From positions 850,591,978-850,655,977 of the forward strand of contig NC_090437.1 of NCBI RefSeq assembly GCF_031143425.1: a stretch of DNA of 64,000 nt, read 5' to 3'. The translations under genes and the position numbers were made by a program. The notes under the pieces are model-generated. The model was not told the DNA's origin and did not search any database. It saw nothing but the letters and a program-made list of their open reading frames with translations. Numbering within the stretch: the first letter of the stretch is position 1; every line of letters starts with the position of its first letter. The DNA comes from Pleurodeles waltl. Taxonomy: Eukaryota; Chordata; Amphibia; Caudata; Salamandridae. Below, piece by piece: positions 51,582-64,000 of the stretch.

Positions 51582-54500
51582 ATGTTTTCCATGCACTGTA
51601 ACTGCATTGTTGCGTGAAAGGGTCGAGGACTGGGTCTGCTTTCTGTAGAGCAGACTTTCTCCTTAGGCAAATTAGGGAGTACAGGAGCTGTGATCCTAAG
51701 TGCACTGGGGGGCGGACCCAAAAACGTGGCTTAAAATAACAAACTATTCTGTTTGTCTTTTACCTTTAGGTAACTGCATTCAGAATTAACGCTGCCACAA
51801 AATGCGCAAAAAATGTTTTTAAGTTGGGGCAAAAAGTGCTTCAAAAATATACAGTTTAGTAATAGGCAGACTGTACCTAGTGCAAACACATTGTGTAGCT
51901 ATGCATTGAAAGCACACCGTCCACAGGTAGGCTGGTAATACCCTTACAATCCCTCTCAAAATTAATACATTATCCCATATTTTCAAGTGACTACATCAGT
52001 GAAAGCAAATAACAGCTTTCAAGCAGTCTTTACGTTTGCATATTAACTGGTTGCAAACATTTACATTTTTCATGCAGCAGGCACCCTGGTAAAAAGGGTT
52101 GTCTCTTGTTTAGTTATCTCCAGGGCACAAGTCCTAAAAAAAAAAATAAGTGGGTGAGACTAACCAAGTTAGGCAGTATGTTATTGACATCACCGGAAGT
52201 GACCTTACAGGAAGTGGCACTAGGTAAAGGCCTAGCGTTTTTTTTTTTTTTTTATATATATTTTATAAACCAATCCATGCAACCGGGATTTGTGCGATAT
52301 TGTTTGTCCCAAAATAGATTTTGCATCAGGGTTGTGCCAGAAAATTGACACAACTCTGACACAAAATCTGTGCCTCAATTTATACATTTGTTTTGTAAAA
52401 TCTGCCCCTGAAACATTGGCAACCAGGAGAACCAGAACAGCAAATCTGTTTTGCTTAATTGGTTGCAAAGTCTGAGTTTTGAAATATTTTAAGTCACCTG
52501 CTGCTGAGATCTTTGGGTTCCCAGTAAATCTGAGGGTATAATAACACTGGTAAGCTAACTTTCGTGGTTTAACACATTTGCTGGAAAGATCTCGGGGTCA
52601 CTAGAAGTATGTGGTGGGGGAGGGCCAAATTATGTGGCAGGGTTGAGTAAATTATGCAGTAAGAAAAAGCAAATTATGTGGCATGCAGCACATTTTGTGG
52701 TAATATTATGTTGTCATTTTGAAACTTGTCAACACTGGCTGGGCATTTGATGCACTTTATTAGTATCAGTTAAACACCTAAATATAGCAATAGGCTACAA
52801 AAAGGTGACCGTTCAATCTTTGCAAAAGGCTCTTTCCACTGCATGACATGTGTCACTGCTTTTTTAGTAACAGTTGAACCGTTTGAGCCAGAAACAACTT
52901 TTTTTGTGTTAAAATCTGCAGATTTCACGGCAGGTGGTTGGTTATGTGACAAATGCGGAAGATGTATAATTATGCTGAAAATCACAGTGGCCGCACAATC
53001 TCATAATTCCAGTGGCCCTGAAAGATCTGTGTTTTGTCTAGTGCCTGTTTCAACTCAAAGTAAAATAGATGGCTAATGTGTCTCCTGCAAAGCACATCAT
53101 GTAACATGCAGATGACGGATTTTTATTTTATGTAGATAGGTAAGTGAGTTACTGCTTTTAACACAGGAATACTTTCCTAACTTGCAATTTATTAATTGTA
53201 ATCTTTCTAGTATTGTACAATGAGCTATGAAGGACGACATGTGACTCCCACACCTTGTAACCCTCACTGTCTTATGTAACTTATTCTGAACATTGATGTG
53301 CAAACTTGTATTAGTATTGTCATTGTAATGAGTATGTGTGATGTAAAGTGCTCTGACACCCTGCATTTTGATCAACATTGTTATATCAGAAATAAAAGAT
53401 GGCAATATTTAAATTATTTTGTACAAACAGTGGGACAGGCCAATACATCTGACATTCTTACAGTGCACGCAAACCTCTCATATACAGAGACTGAACATAG
53501 TCAAAAGCATGCCTTTCTTAAGCACGTGTAAAGTGCTGACAAGCTGTTTACCTTTGTTTCCCCTCCACTGCATTTGCATCTAGATGTGAGACTTGGGAGA
53601 GCTTCCCACCAGGATACGCTAACAAAAGAAGGCCTAATGGTTCCTTAAATTTGGCCTTTATTATGAGCCCAGCTGGAGTCGTGAACTAGAAAGACCTCGC
53701 TGCCTGCACGGTGTTGCTCTGATCAAAAGTAGACAATATGTAGGCGCTATTGAATGTGTCCTGCTGTCTGAAAATTATACTGGGACAAGTTAGACGTTTT
53801 ACAGTGGTACCAAAATTCTTGGCAGCGTGGACTGTGAAAATAGTGGGTGGACACCGTCCACCTGCGTGTACCTCGACTTGTGCCCTGGTTGTCTCTCCCT
53901 TCCTCGACTTCACAGCGCAGGGGATTTCCTCACATCCATTTCAGCTGAGGTACCTCAGCATTAGACTTTTAACAGTCCTAGGATGGCTGTCCTTTAACAA
54001 AAAGCAAGGGAAGTCTATTTGTTAATTTTTTTTAAAGTACATCTCGTACCTCAAAAATCCCGTCATCTTCCACTGCTTTGGATCAGTATAGATATTGGAT
54101 ATGAGTTATCCACAATCTTAAGCCACTCTAACAAGCAGTTGGTTCTTGACTGATTTCCTTTTTCTGCTCCTTTCTGTCTGCACAATTTACGTAGCTTAGT
54201 CCATCGCAGTGTTGAATCTTTCAGAGGGGAGTGAGAGGGGGATTGATGTTTCGAAAGAGCAAACCCATAGCATGGGGCTTCTGAACTTGGAGGAAGGGAT
54301 GACCATTTGCTATTTGATATGAGATTGTTGGAAAAGGGTGTTAAATATCTGTCATTTTTTCCACACAAGACAACAGCAGTGTTTGTTACACTGTAAACAC
54401 CACCACTGGTTGCTAGTTTTTCCTGCTGTGAAAATTATGAGCCGCTGATACATTTTAAGCTCATTACACAAAAACTTTGGTCAGAGAAAATGTCTGGATA

Positions 54501-54729
54501 TTATACAGAATGGTGCAGTCTGAAGGATGGGCCATTTAAATTAATCTGAACTGAAATGATCACAGGCGGCCCTTCACATTATTAAGAGATGCACCACTGA
54601 GGCTGCTCAGAACCTGGTGCATGTGCATTCAAAACCTTTTTGAAGAGGTTGACGCCTGTCTGACGTCTCAGAACTCATTTACTTAGGTCGCAACAAGGGT
54701 AGTAAAAAAATCAGTGGCCCACTAGGCAA
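51582..54729. other. Intronic sequence with little recognisable content
   Basis: AT-rich. A T run sits at 52240-52254. The segment at about 53190-53400 (GTAAAGTGCTCTGACACCCT, then AGAAATAAAAG) looks like the 3' tail of an old LINE or SINE; the family is unknown. Nothing else is supported. Confidence 0.4.
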
Positions 54730-55241
54730 AGGCTACTGTTGCAGGCGGCACGTTCTGGATGGCTGAGGCAAGGCCCTAGCCAGGCAGAACCTACCATTCC
54801 CATCCGGGATGGGTGATTACATTCACTGTATAACCTGCGCTCACCCTTGGGTAGCTTGGGCCTGAGCAGTCGGGCGTATCACAGGGGCAATGTGTAAAGC
54901 ATTGGCACAGCACTCCTCCACAATAAATACACTGAGTGTCACAAAAGAGACTTCACGCGTTGTGTATGTAAAACAGATTTGTATTTAACACACACATTAA
55001 CTATCACAACGTGTAAATTAGTAGTTCTGGCCATAAATCACATTCGGAAATAGCAGTAGTAGGCCCAACCGTGTTAAATCAGCATCAGCAATATGTACAT
55101 TTGAGAAAAATCCTACTTTCCCTGCCAACGCTCTCACGCAGTGCAGAGCGTTGTCAGCACAAGACCCACCCTGGCAATTATTCCAGTTTAATACCTCACT
55201 GTTATTGGGTGCACTACAGTTCGCAACAATGTGTACACACC
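54730..55241 (-). repeat. LTR fragment, minus orientation
   Basis: Contains CGCTCACCCTTGGGTAGC, CTGAGCAGTCGGGCG and GGCAATGTGTAAAGCATTGG, the conserved module of the LTRs in this window. It is cut off at 55241 by the next LTR. Confidence 0.55.
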
Positions 55242-57780
55242 TGTTAGAAATGAGGTCTCTAGTTGTCAGTGGTTTGCACCCAGTCCAAGTAGAGACCCTA
55301 ACTCAAGTCAGGGTAAGGGAGTCGCACAGCTAAGATAATCCCTGCTCACCCACTTTATAGCTTGGTACGAGCAGTCAGGCTTGTCTCAAAGACAATGTGT
55401 AAAGTATTCGTACCTGCACACACACAGTAACACAGTGAAAACACTACAAAAGGACTCCACACCAGTTTAGAAAGTTAGCCAATATTTATCAGAGTAAAAC
55501 GACCAAAACAACAAAAATGCAACATACATAAGTCAAGATTTCACTTTTCAAAAGTAAAAAAAAAAAAGTCTTAATCCATATGCATCAATGGCTGTATCTC
55601 TTTAGCACAAAGTACCTGGGATGCTTCAAAAGCAAACGGGAGGCGTAAGCAAAGTGATGCATCGGTTCCTTACTGCACAGGGGAGGTGATTAATCAATTA
55701 TTTCCTTGCAGGAAAGGAAAGGCGATGCGTCAATTTCTTTACACGCGGCCTTGGTTCCTTACTGAGGTGCGGGGTCGATGAGACATTGGCACTCTGGGAC
55801 AAAGCGTGAAATATACAGACATGCAGTGTTAATGTGTCCATGGTGAAACAGGCGCTGTGTCAATTCTCCAGGTGCGGGGTAGGCACTCCATCAGTTCTTC
55901 AGCCGTGAGGCAGGCACTGTGTCAATTCTTCTGGTGTGTTGATGCATGGATTTTCTTCTTCAGATCACCAGCTTCAATTCCAGAGGCCCACAGGCTGGGG
56001 TAGGTACCCCTTTACAAGTCAGCACTCTCAGAAGAAGAGCCCAGACACTGGCAGATGAAGTATTTGCTGTCCCTGAGATTTTTTAACAGGAGGCAAGCTC
56101 AATCCAAGCCCTTCGAGAACTTTTGGAAGCAGGACGTAAAAAGCCAAGTCCAGTCGTTTCACTTAGAACAGAAGCAGCAAGCAGCAGCCCAGCACACCAA
56201 AGCAAAAGACAGTGTGGCAGCCTCTCCTACTGCATCCAGCTCTTCTGACAGAATGTCCTTAGTTCAGAAGGATTCTAAATCTGTGGTGTCAGAGGTCCTG
56301 TACTTTTACCCATTTCTGTATTTGCAGTAGGCAGACTTAAAAGAGAAGTCTTCACAAACACTGCCTTTCCCTGCTTGGCTCCAGAAACACTGCTCGAAAC
56401 AAGCCTTGGCAGCTGCATAAGATGCAGTGTACAGGTGTACTGTCGTGCGTGGGGAGGCAAAGTTTTACCTCCACCAAAGTTGGAATAGATTACCGTCAGG
56501 TCCCCTTCAGTCCACCACCCGTGATGCCAGGCAGCTCAGCAGGAGAGGGGATCCATGCAGCTGGTCGTCGTTGCAGATGGTGCCTGCAGAAGCAGGAGAG
56601 TGACTCCTTCACCCCAAGGGAGATTCCTTCTTCTTTCTGATGCAAGCTGAAGACGGGCTGGCCTCCGAGAATGCACAATCGGGGAAATGTTGCAATTTCC
56701 GGAAGGAGCCGGAGATACAATGTTGCAGAAGGCATCTTGCTTCTTTGTTGCAGCTTGTAGGTTCCTGAAGAGTCCAGATGCAGTTTCTTCGGTCAGAAGT
56801 CAAAGTGGAGGGTGCAGAGGATTCTTGCTGGAATCTTGCAATCCGAATCTGAGGAACCACCCAAGAGAGAGACCCTAAATAGCCCCGAAAGGGGGATTGG
56901 TCACCTAGCTGGGTGACCACCTATCAAGAGGGGGCTCTGACGTCACCTGCTGGTTCTGGCCACTCAGATGCTCCCAGAGTTCCCTGCCAACCTTGAATCT
57001 AAGATGGCAAAACCCAGGGACCCTCTAGAGAAGCTCTGAGCACCAGCCCTAGGGTGGTGATGGACAGGCGAGTGGGCACTCCCTTTTCCTTTACCCAGTT
57101 TCACACCAGAGCAGGGACTGGAGGTCCCTTAACCATAGACTGGTTTATGCAAGGAGGGCAAAAGCATTGGGGTAGGGTTCCAGCATGTTTGGTGCCAAAC
57201 ATTCCTATGTTCGGAGTTACTATTGTGTAGCTGGACATAGCTATTGACCTATGTCCAGTACACGTGTAAAATGGCATTCCCACACTCAGTCTGGGGAAAT
57301 GGGCCAGGAGTTCGTAGGGGCACTTCTGCTAGGGCAGGGTTGCCCTCACACCAGGTACTTTGTACGCTGCCCTCTGGGCTGGAAGTCCTGCTATAGGGGT
57401 GACTTATAAGTGACCTGGTGCAGTGAAAAGTGGCAGTGAAAGTGTGCTTGCACCTTTTCATGCAGGCTGCAACTGCAGTCCTGCAGAACCCTTTGCTTGG
57501 GCTTCCTATGGGTGGCAGTATATATGCTGCAGCCCATAGGGATCCCGTGGAACCCCAATGCCCTGGGTACCTAGGTACCATATACTAGGGACTTATAATG
57601 GGGCACCTGTGTGCCAATTGTGGGATGAAATGCAGAGTTTACGGTTACCAACAACTAAATTTAGGGGAGAGAGAGTAACTACTGGGATCCTGGGTAGCAG
57701 GATCAGTCAAACACACTGACAAACAGGCCAAAGGTGGGGTTAACCAAGCTAGAAAAAGGCTACTTTCGTATAAGCACACA
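55242..57780 (-). repeat. Long diverged LTR (about 2.5 kb), minus orientation
   Basis: Plus-strand reading starts TGTTAGAAATGAGGTCTC and ends near CGTATAAGCACACA, whose complement (TGTGTGCTTATACG) resembles the TGTTGGACTTTTTTGCTTATG start of LTR A. It holds the shared CTCACCC ... TAGCTTGGTACGAGCAGTCA module near 55340-55375. No target duplication is recognisable. ORFs inside it (for example 56055-56330) are not considered genes. Confidence 0.65.
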
Positions 57781-58428
57781 ATGTCTTTGTCTCTCCGCAG
57801 TCACCTCACTGTTGCCCTGCCATGCTTGCAGTTTCATCTCTACTCCCCATCCACATTGTGCCTTTGTCATGGCTTAGTTTAACCCTCCAACCTTTGTTTC
57901 TGCCTTATACTTATTGAAGTTTTTGTTGCATTTACTTTCAAAACTGTGTTTACACCAACATTTTTCTATTGCACTTGCAACACATTTCCTATCACATTCA
58001 GAAGTGTTTTTCCCTGGCTCTTGCAAGCTAGCCATCAATTTTGGTATAGGCACCATTTTGCAGAAAAAATCGATATCTCCTCCATTTACACCGTTCATTA
58101 TTTCCGCAGTACATAGTTAAGCAATCATGCCTCTTTATTTTCATTGCTTATCTTTTTTATTTAGGTGTGTTGGTGGTGTATTTTGCTTTAGATATTGAAT
58201 AGTTAATTTATAAGTTCTACTGCTATTGAAACTGCAAATTCACCAGAACGCTAAAAATAACAACAATCCTCAAAGCAAATGAGACAAACTTAAAGAATGA
58301 CATGTCATCCCAAAAGCTCCTTTTTAATCGGAAGGCAATCCTTAAACACAACCTAACTGGTGGTAGTTTATAAGCTACTGGTATTCTAGAAGTACCTGAT
58401 ACAATCCCAGCCCTTCCACCACATTATT
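57781..58428. other. Intronic sequence, no gene seen
   Basis: AT-rich non-coding DNA between the LTR and a LINE 3' end. No support for any feature. Confidence 0.4.
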
Positions 58429-58602
58429 AACAAAACATTCTCCTACCTCGCTGCGAAGACCTGGAACTCCCTGCCTCTGCACCTCAGGCAATCGCCATCG
58501 CAATTCAGGAAGGACCTCAAGACCTGGCTCTTCAACTAATCTACTCAGCACCTTAAGACCCTCACAGGTGATTAGTCGTGCTTTATAAGAACCCTGATTG
58601 AC
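58429..58602 (+). pseudogene. LINE 3' end (CR1/L2-like ORF2 C-terminus)
   Basis: Bases 58429-58539 read KTFSYLAAKTWNSLPLHLRQ, then QFRKDLKTWLFN and TAA. This WNSLP-x(n)-F-x-LKTWLF ending is the usual C-terminus of CR1/L2-type LINE polyproteins. The following GTGCTTTATAAGAACCCTGA is a typical short 3' UTR. It is 5'-truncated to under 200 bp. Confidence 0.8.
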
Positions 58603-60739
58603 GACGTTCTTGATGAAAGCTTTCCATCATGTGCACAGAATTGTGGCATCTTTCAAGGACCGTCCACTGGCTCACTGTACGCTATTCATTCATCCAGTGT
58701 TGTTTATGCAACTAGTTTGTCCTGCAATCTCTGAATAACATTAGCATAGAGTGGGCAGAATCGAAATTAGTGGGGAATTTGTTGTCTGCTGCACCATTGT
58801 TGGAGGTAAGGACTCGCGCTCTCTCAAAGAGTAACTCTGCAAAGTGTGTCCTGCAGTCCAGGAAAGAGTGGATTTGTTGTCTGCTGCATCATCACTGGGG
58901 CTAATGAGTTAATCCCTATAGTGCCTCACTGCACGAGCAGGGAGGAGGAGCCACATTGCTACAAGACGCACCCTGGGGTCAAGTGGAGAAGGGGTTTGTT
59001 GCCTGCTGTCTTCTGGATGATCACTGGGGGTGAGGACTCACTCCTCCATAGTGCCTCTCTGCAGGAGAAAGGAGGAGCAGCACAGTGCTACAAAGCACAT
59101 CCTGCAGTCCGCTGCATGGAACATGCCCTGACATGGCCCCTTTTAAGAGTGGGCCTGTCGTAGCCAAACGGGTCTGGACTGTTTGCACATCATGCAACCC
59201 TTTCCTGGATATGTTAGAGGGTTGGCTACTCCTCTAACATCCAGGAAAAGGTTGTATGATAGGAAAACATAAGTCACTCATTGCTACATCTAACTATTCT
59301 TTGAAGGGCCCTGTCACTAACAGTGCTTTAATTGTGACTTATCTATCGTCAGCTGTGGGGTGGGGGCTCTGAGACATGAAATTAATAATGTTGAAGAAGA
59401 ACTTGGCCTCTACTCCTCTGAATCAGTTTCTGCCAGGGTAAGTCGGACCGCAGAATTGATTTGCATTGACCAGAACAAGAAGGGTGGGATGCAGGGTTCC
59501 CCCAGAAATATTTGTTTATCAGAGTGAACACTATGATTGTTTAATGCTAACATCCATTGTGTGGATAATGAACGTCTGTTTTGATCACCAGCCCCACCTG
59601 CCAGAAAACGGAAGAAAGAAAATGGGACTCTGAAACGCAGCATCACTTGTAGTCTTACCATCAAAGCAAGTTGTGAACATTCAAAGACTATTGATCCTAC
59701 TGTATTAGAATCTCTCTTGGACAAAAAGGCAATCACAATGGAACCTTTAAGTTTACTTTTGATGAATATTCTGCCAGACTGACTAGGATTGAAATCCCTA
59801 TAGCCGAAGAAACCACAGGACTGAAGTCCACAATAGAACATTTGCCCACCCGTTTAGGACATACGGGCCAGAACGGTAAACCTACTAGTGGAGTTAACCA
59901 GCCACAGAGGCTGCTGTATGTGGTGGATATGTATGGGCAAGGTATTGGATATGGCTTATGCTACCTCTACGACCGACCAGCCTCGTGTATGAAGTGCCAC
60001 TGTGTCTGGTCATACTAGACCACGTGCGAAAGATGCACTGGGTTATTCCAACAGGACTCCAAGTGTAAGATCCTCTCTGTATACCTCAAACTCACCTACT
60101 GTATCACCCCCTTGTCTTGGTTTAGTTTCTATTCTGCATCTTCCTCCACAGGCAACACTTTGTTTTGATCCTGGAAAATGTTATCCCCTTTAAAGGAAGT
60201 GTTGGAAGAGGACGTTTCTGATACCAGGTTGGGAAATGGCCGGCAATTTCCCCAACCTATCATTATGGTAAGACTGGTTAGGTTTGTTGGGATGGATCCT
60301 AAGAGCTTCAGAGGAGATTGTATTGTAATCAATTTTGGTAATGTAGGCTATTCAGTCACATTGCTAAAACTTCAGTGACCTCTGATAATCAAGTTTTACC
60401 TTTAGGCTTCTTTTATGGATCCCTGGGAAAATCTTTTTTCCAAACTCATACCACAACGGGGGAAGGACCAGCTTTCTGGCTCAATCACAACATCAACCAT
60501 ATGTCCTTTTTAATAACATAACTGAAGCATCATGTAATATGGAAACCGGGAGCGCATGTCAGGTCTTAAGCTCGATGAATAGCAATGATAACTCACCTAT
60601 GCTTCTGCATTAAAGCCTCCCATTTCTGATAAGTGTAGTAACCCTATTAAGTCTTGGAGAGGATTTAAATAATGCCTTAATTTTGAGTTGGATTATTGCG
60701 GGTATGTCAAGTAAGTCTTCTGATGAACTATTGCAAAAC
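58603..60739. other. Sequence between LINE fragments
   Basis: Two imperfect repeats of about 120 bp occur at about 58835-58985 and 58985-59105 (GGTTTGTTG or GATTTGTTG with CTGCTG, GGGAGGAGGAG). The part from about 59590 may belong to the 5' portion of the LINE that follows, but no motif proves it. Confidence 0.35.
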
Positions 60740-63700
60740 TGTCTCTAAGTTTGATATAATTTGTCTTCAAGAAACCTGGACTGTGGCTGATCCCTTTATG
60801 TTGGAGGGTTTTATTTCAGTTCATACTCCAGTTAGTCCTTAACCTGCAGGCAAGCCTAGGGGTGGCCTGCCAATCTTATCTCTTCTTTTTGTGGTGTTTG
60901 GAAACAGCTTCCTACATACCAGCCTAGTTTTCAGGCGATTACACTTTTTTTCATTAAACATCAATCGGTCCCAATAATCGTTTACAATGCCAGGAGTCCA
61001 CATGGTAATTTAGAACAGTTTAAATTTTTACAGGACTTCATGGACAGTTTTATAGATGATAATCCTTCCTCCACAGTGTATTTTCTGACAGGAGATTTTA
61101 ACAATTATCTATGCAGCGATAGAGCAGAACACGACGGTTTGACATGTATAGCTGAACTTGTATTACATATGCAGCACAACCTTTTGAGGTGCCCTTTTGG
61201 ATTCCTTACTCCATGATTTTAACCTTATCTCAGGTTTTGAGAAGTTAGCTGCTAATATGGGTTATTTGATCCTCCTTGACCTATTAAGGTAGGGGTTATT
61301 CTTCAGTTATAGATTGTATTTTTGTCTCTGCTTCAGTATTTAATTTTATCAAGAACCTGCAAGTTCATGTCTAGCGTCTGATATTGGGGCTCTGGATATT
61401 CTTAGCGCCTTTATTTTGATTGCTAACAAAGTAGATGAATTACTGACTGCGAAGATATCTTACAATGCCCTGCTGGTTTCTTTTCTCTATGCCATATATA
61501 ATGCAGTGTACAGGGAATGAAAAAACTTTGAAGGAAAAAGCTTGTTGTCAGCTCTCCCAGATGAGCTGTCTCTTGCACAGTGCATTATTTTGAGAGATTA
61601 TGAACAAACCTTTTTTTGTCAGTATGACCCTTTTGGCCATACAAAGAAAAATTCAGTTGGGAATAAAGTTACAGGATTTATTGCAAACTCAAGCTCAGTC
61701 ATGTTGACCCCTCAAGAAAAAATTATAAAAATACAGAATCGCCAAGTGTTGCCCAAGGCGACTAATTAGATCCAGGCTGGCTAACATTAATAAAACTAAG
61801 CATTCAATAAGAAAAGTGCAAAATATTTAGCAAAATTAATTGTGATATAGAAATCACATGTTGCTCAGGCTTAGCAAGCATCAGTCAGTTTCAAATCATC
61901 AAAGTTATAATTTCAGCTGACCAGAGGGAAAATCCTACCATATCCAAAGTAAGGATTAAAGTGTGGGGTCGAACACATGCAGGCAAAATACAAAAAGGGC
62001 AAAAAGAATTTGGAAAAAGGTAATCTCTGGCAACAAGGTACTAACTAAGGCGGGCAAAAGATAGACAAAAAAGGTAAATAACAGCATGTCAGAAGTTTGA
62101 TCAAGAGCCTTCTGCAAGGGTTATGGACAAAAATCTTTAAGTCTCAGCTGGGCAGTTCAAAGGGACAAAGCGGAGAGGAGGATACCTCTCAAAGAGGCTC
62201 AGCATTCAGGAATTCTTCATCAGCAAGAGTTCAGGAGATCTGACCTCTGAAGAAGTGACCAAAGTCCAACTGGTTAACAATGTGTTAAAGTTCGTACACC
62301 AATCTAATTTGCTCTGAAAGACAGTCCATATTATGTTGAAGGGGCATCATCCAATAGCAATTGATTACACATCTTCAGGTTGCAGCATCGACCTCTATTG
62401 CCAGGTCTGTCACGGAAACCTCATCCATCCATGTAGCTTCACACAGGATTGAAAAATGTGTTTAATTTGTTAGTCCATTGCTCGGTTTGTTCCAAAGTCA
62501 AGGACATAATTCCACTTCTCTCAATGCCTAAACAATAGGTGCCTACTACCTACCAAAGCTAGTCTTCTCATGGGGAAAAAAGTCTGAAAGAAAACTCATT
62601 ATGAAAATGAATCAACCTTTTCTGCACCTTCACAAAATACAAGACTAACAGGCTTCACTCAGGCTAATGCAAGTGAATTAAAGCAATACAGTTAACTAAT
62701 ATGTTTTAATTGACACACTTTTAATATGCAAACTTATGAATTTACCATTAATGTTTCAGTAATATGCATGGTACATTCATTTTAAACAAAAAGACTCTAT
62801 TAATACATTTCAGTTGATATAAAGCAGAACTGCATTTCTCTATTTTTGCACATGTTTATATCTTAAATCGTTAGAAATTCAATATAATTTCAATACATTC
62901 TGTTAGTCTAAGGTCCAATCATAACATCATATCAATGAAATCTTGCAAACATTTAATTTATGAGCGATACCACTAGGGTTTCAAACACTAGTTTAAACGA
63001 ATGCATGGTTAAAATGGCTTCTCAGTGCATCTTTCTACATTCAAACTATTATTACTTTTGTGAACATAATGGATATTTTGTCACATACTGATGAGTTGAG
63101 TGACAGCACTAAAATTTTAAACTTCATCAGAAGTCACAAGGGCAGAGGAAGCTTTCATCACCGGGCATTCTGATACACATTTTACTTTAGAGGAAGTTTC
63201 ACATGCCACCTCTTGGCTTTTGAAAAATGAGACAGCAGGGCCTGATGGCATCCCTCTTGATTTTTGCATAATGGAACTTCAGATTTGGGTCCCCCCGCTT
63301 ACCCAGGTTTTGCATGCCTGTGTCACAGCTGCTATTCCCTGTTCTTGTCTGATTCTGTTATTATACAAGTATATAAATGGGGTGAACATTAAAGTTTTAC
63401 TTGTTCTAGACCAATCTCCCTGATTGATTCAGTTGTTGCAGTGGCTGGACGGGTAATACTTAGTTTGCTAACGTCTAAGGCAACCAAAAATACAATCTCA
63501 TTGGATTTTCAGTTTGGTTTCAGACTGGGTTTTGGCCTCATAAATCAGTGCTTTAACTTAAATCTCATTATTAATAAATATACAGTCTGTAAATCAGGAT
63601 CAGTTTATCTTGCCTTTATGGACTTATCATCAGATTTCGACAGACAATTGGGACAAACTATGGAAAATACTATGGTAGTTGGAAGCCGACCCCAATATTG

Positions 63701-63745
63701 TATATTTTCTTAGGGATTTGCATAAAGGCATTTGAGCATAGGTGC
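60740..63745 (+). pseudogene. Decayed APE-type LINE, plus strand
   Basis: Endonuclease motifs: FDIICLQETW at about 60751-60780, FLTGDFNNYL at about 61083-61112, VIDCIFVSASVFNF at about 61308-61350. Reverse transcriptase: NETAGPDGIPLDF at about 63223-63265, FQFGFRLGFG with YLAFMDLSSDFD at about 63509-63645, and FLRDLHKG at the end. Many stops and shifts are present. The stretch 61770-63080 has no LINE-like reading and is probably a later insertion. Confidence 0.75.
61770..63080. other. Probable insertion splitting the LINE
   Basis: 1.3 kb of AT-rich, ORF-poor DNA lies between the linker and the reverse-transcriptase domain of the LINE. The left side begins near TGTTGCCCAAGGCGACTAAT and could be an LTR start, but neither a matching CA end nor a target duplication could be fixed. 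Confidence 0.3.
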
Positions 63746-64000
63746 GATTTAAACCCAACCTCACAAACTGGATCTCCAACTGCGCAGACAACCTTGCTCC
63801 CCTCAAACGCTCGCAGCGACAGAACAACACCAAGAAACCCCTCTGGTTCTCTGACACCCTCAAAGAATCAAAGAAAACTTGTCGCGCACTTGAGAAAGCC
63901 TGGCGCAAGGACCGCACCGCTGACAACATGACCGCCCTCAAGAACGCTACCCGCAAACACCACCACCTGATCCGCACTGCCAAAAGGAATTTTTTCACTG
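63746..64000 (+). pseudogene. CR1/L2-like LINE fragment, running off the right edge
   Basis: Open frame from 63751 to the window end: KPNLTNWISNCADNLAPLKR, then KKPLWFSDTLKESKKTCRAL, EKAWRKDR and HHHLIRTAKRNFFT. This is the segment between endonuclease and reverse transcriptase in CR1/L2-type LINEs. It is open for 83 codons and so is younger than the LINE it abuts. It may be the same family as the 3' end at 58429-58602. Confidence 0.8.

Larger units (their letters stand above)
50825..64000 (+). other. NEIL3: NEIL3 intron 1 (at least 13.2 kb), packed with mobile elements
   Basis: From the GTGAGC donor to the window end, no segment resembles the second NEIL3 exon. The intron holds a MITE, LTR material and several LINE fragments, listed separately. 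Large introns filled with transposons are typical of salamander genomes. Confidence 0.75.

Noticed and set aside
55237..57785. Target duplication for the LTR at 55242-57780
   Set aside because: The left flank ACACC and the candidate right flanks do not match at any plausible boundary.
50980..64000. Later NEIL3 exons in the right part of the window
   Set aside because: No reading frame resembles the Fpg/Nei core, the H2TH motif or the zinc fingers; the frames present belong to LTRs and LINEs or are unassigned.

Overview
This window looks like a piece of a giant, repeat-laden vertebrate genome, most likely a salamander (newt-like). The organism is my inference. It rests on one recognisable host exon (NEIL3), very long Gypsy-like LTRs, and unusually large PIF/Harbinger DNA transposons of the kind I associate with newt genomes. 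There is no bacterial or viral gene organisation. The only host gene I can defend is exon 1 of NEIL3 (50717-50824, + strand), with a GC-rich promoter before it. No later NEIL3 exon was found, so about 13 kb of intron 1 fills the right end. Most of the rest is layered mobile DNA.

Layout. 1-3167: the 5' part of a minus-strand LTR retrotransposon (LTR 682-3167, primer site, gag-like ORF 9-467). 3168-8690 and about 15711-16300: minus-strand remains of a Polinton/adintovirus-like element, with a type-B DNA polymerase pseudogene and several unidentified ORFs. It is broken by the first LTR element, by a solo LTR (4257-6455) and by a composite retroelement with three LTR copies (8696-15710, target duplication CGCAT on both sides). 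17172-18734: an apparently intact Tc1/mariner element of DD37E type inside an AT microsatellite. 20416-29576: a 9.2-kb Harbinger element (element 1). 31090-35808: a decayed minus-strand LINE. About 36030-42471: a second, diverged and left-truncated Harbinger element in the opposite orientation (element 2). 45043-46084: a solo LTR with perfect CAACT target duplications. 46727-48563: an endogenous-retrovirus RNase H fragment duplicated around an LTR fragment. 50895-51578: a MITE just inside NEIL3 intron 1. 54730-57780: LTR material. 58429-58602, 60740-63745 and 63746-64000: LINE fragments.

The most interesting system is the Harbinger architecture, found independently in both elements. The transposase is spliced: an 83-nt first exon next to one terminus joins the catalytic exon across a 3.2-5.1 kb intron. 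A complete multi-exon gene on the opposite strand lies inside that intron. It encodes a second Myb/SANT-like protein with a long Ser/Thr/Pro-rich tail. The usual Harbinger Myb-like partner gene is convergent with the transposase at the other end and is itself spliced. Exon phases match at the junctions in both elements. In element 1 the transposase (372 aa, DD35E triad) and the 392-aa Myb-like protein are open, while the nested gene carries stops and a frameshift. This suggests an element that was recently mobile.
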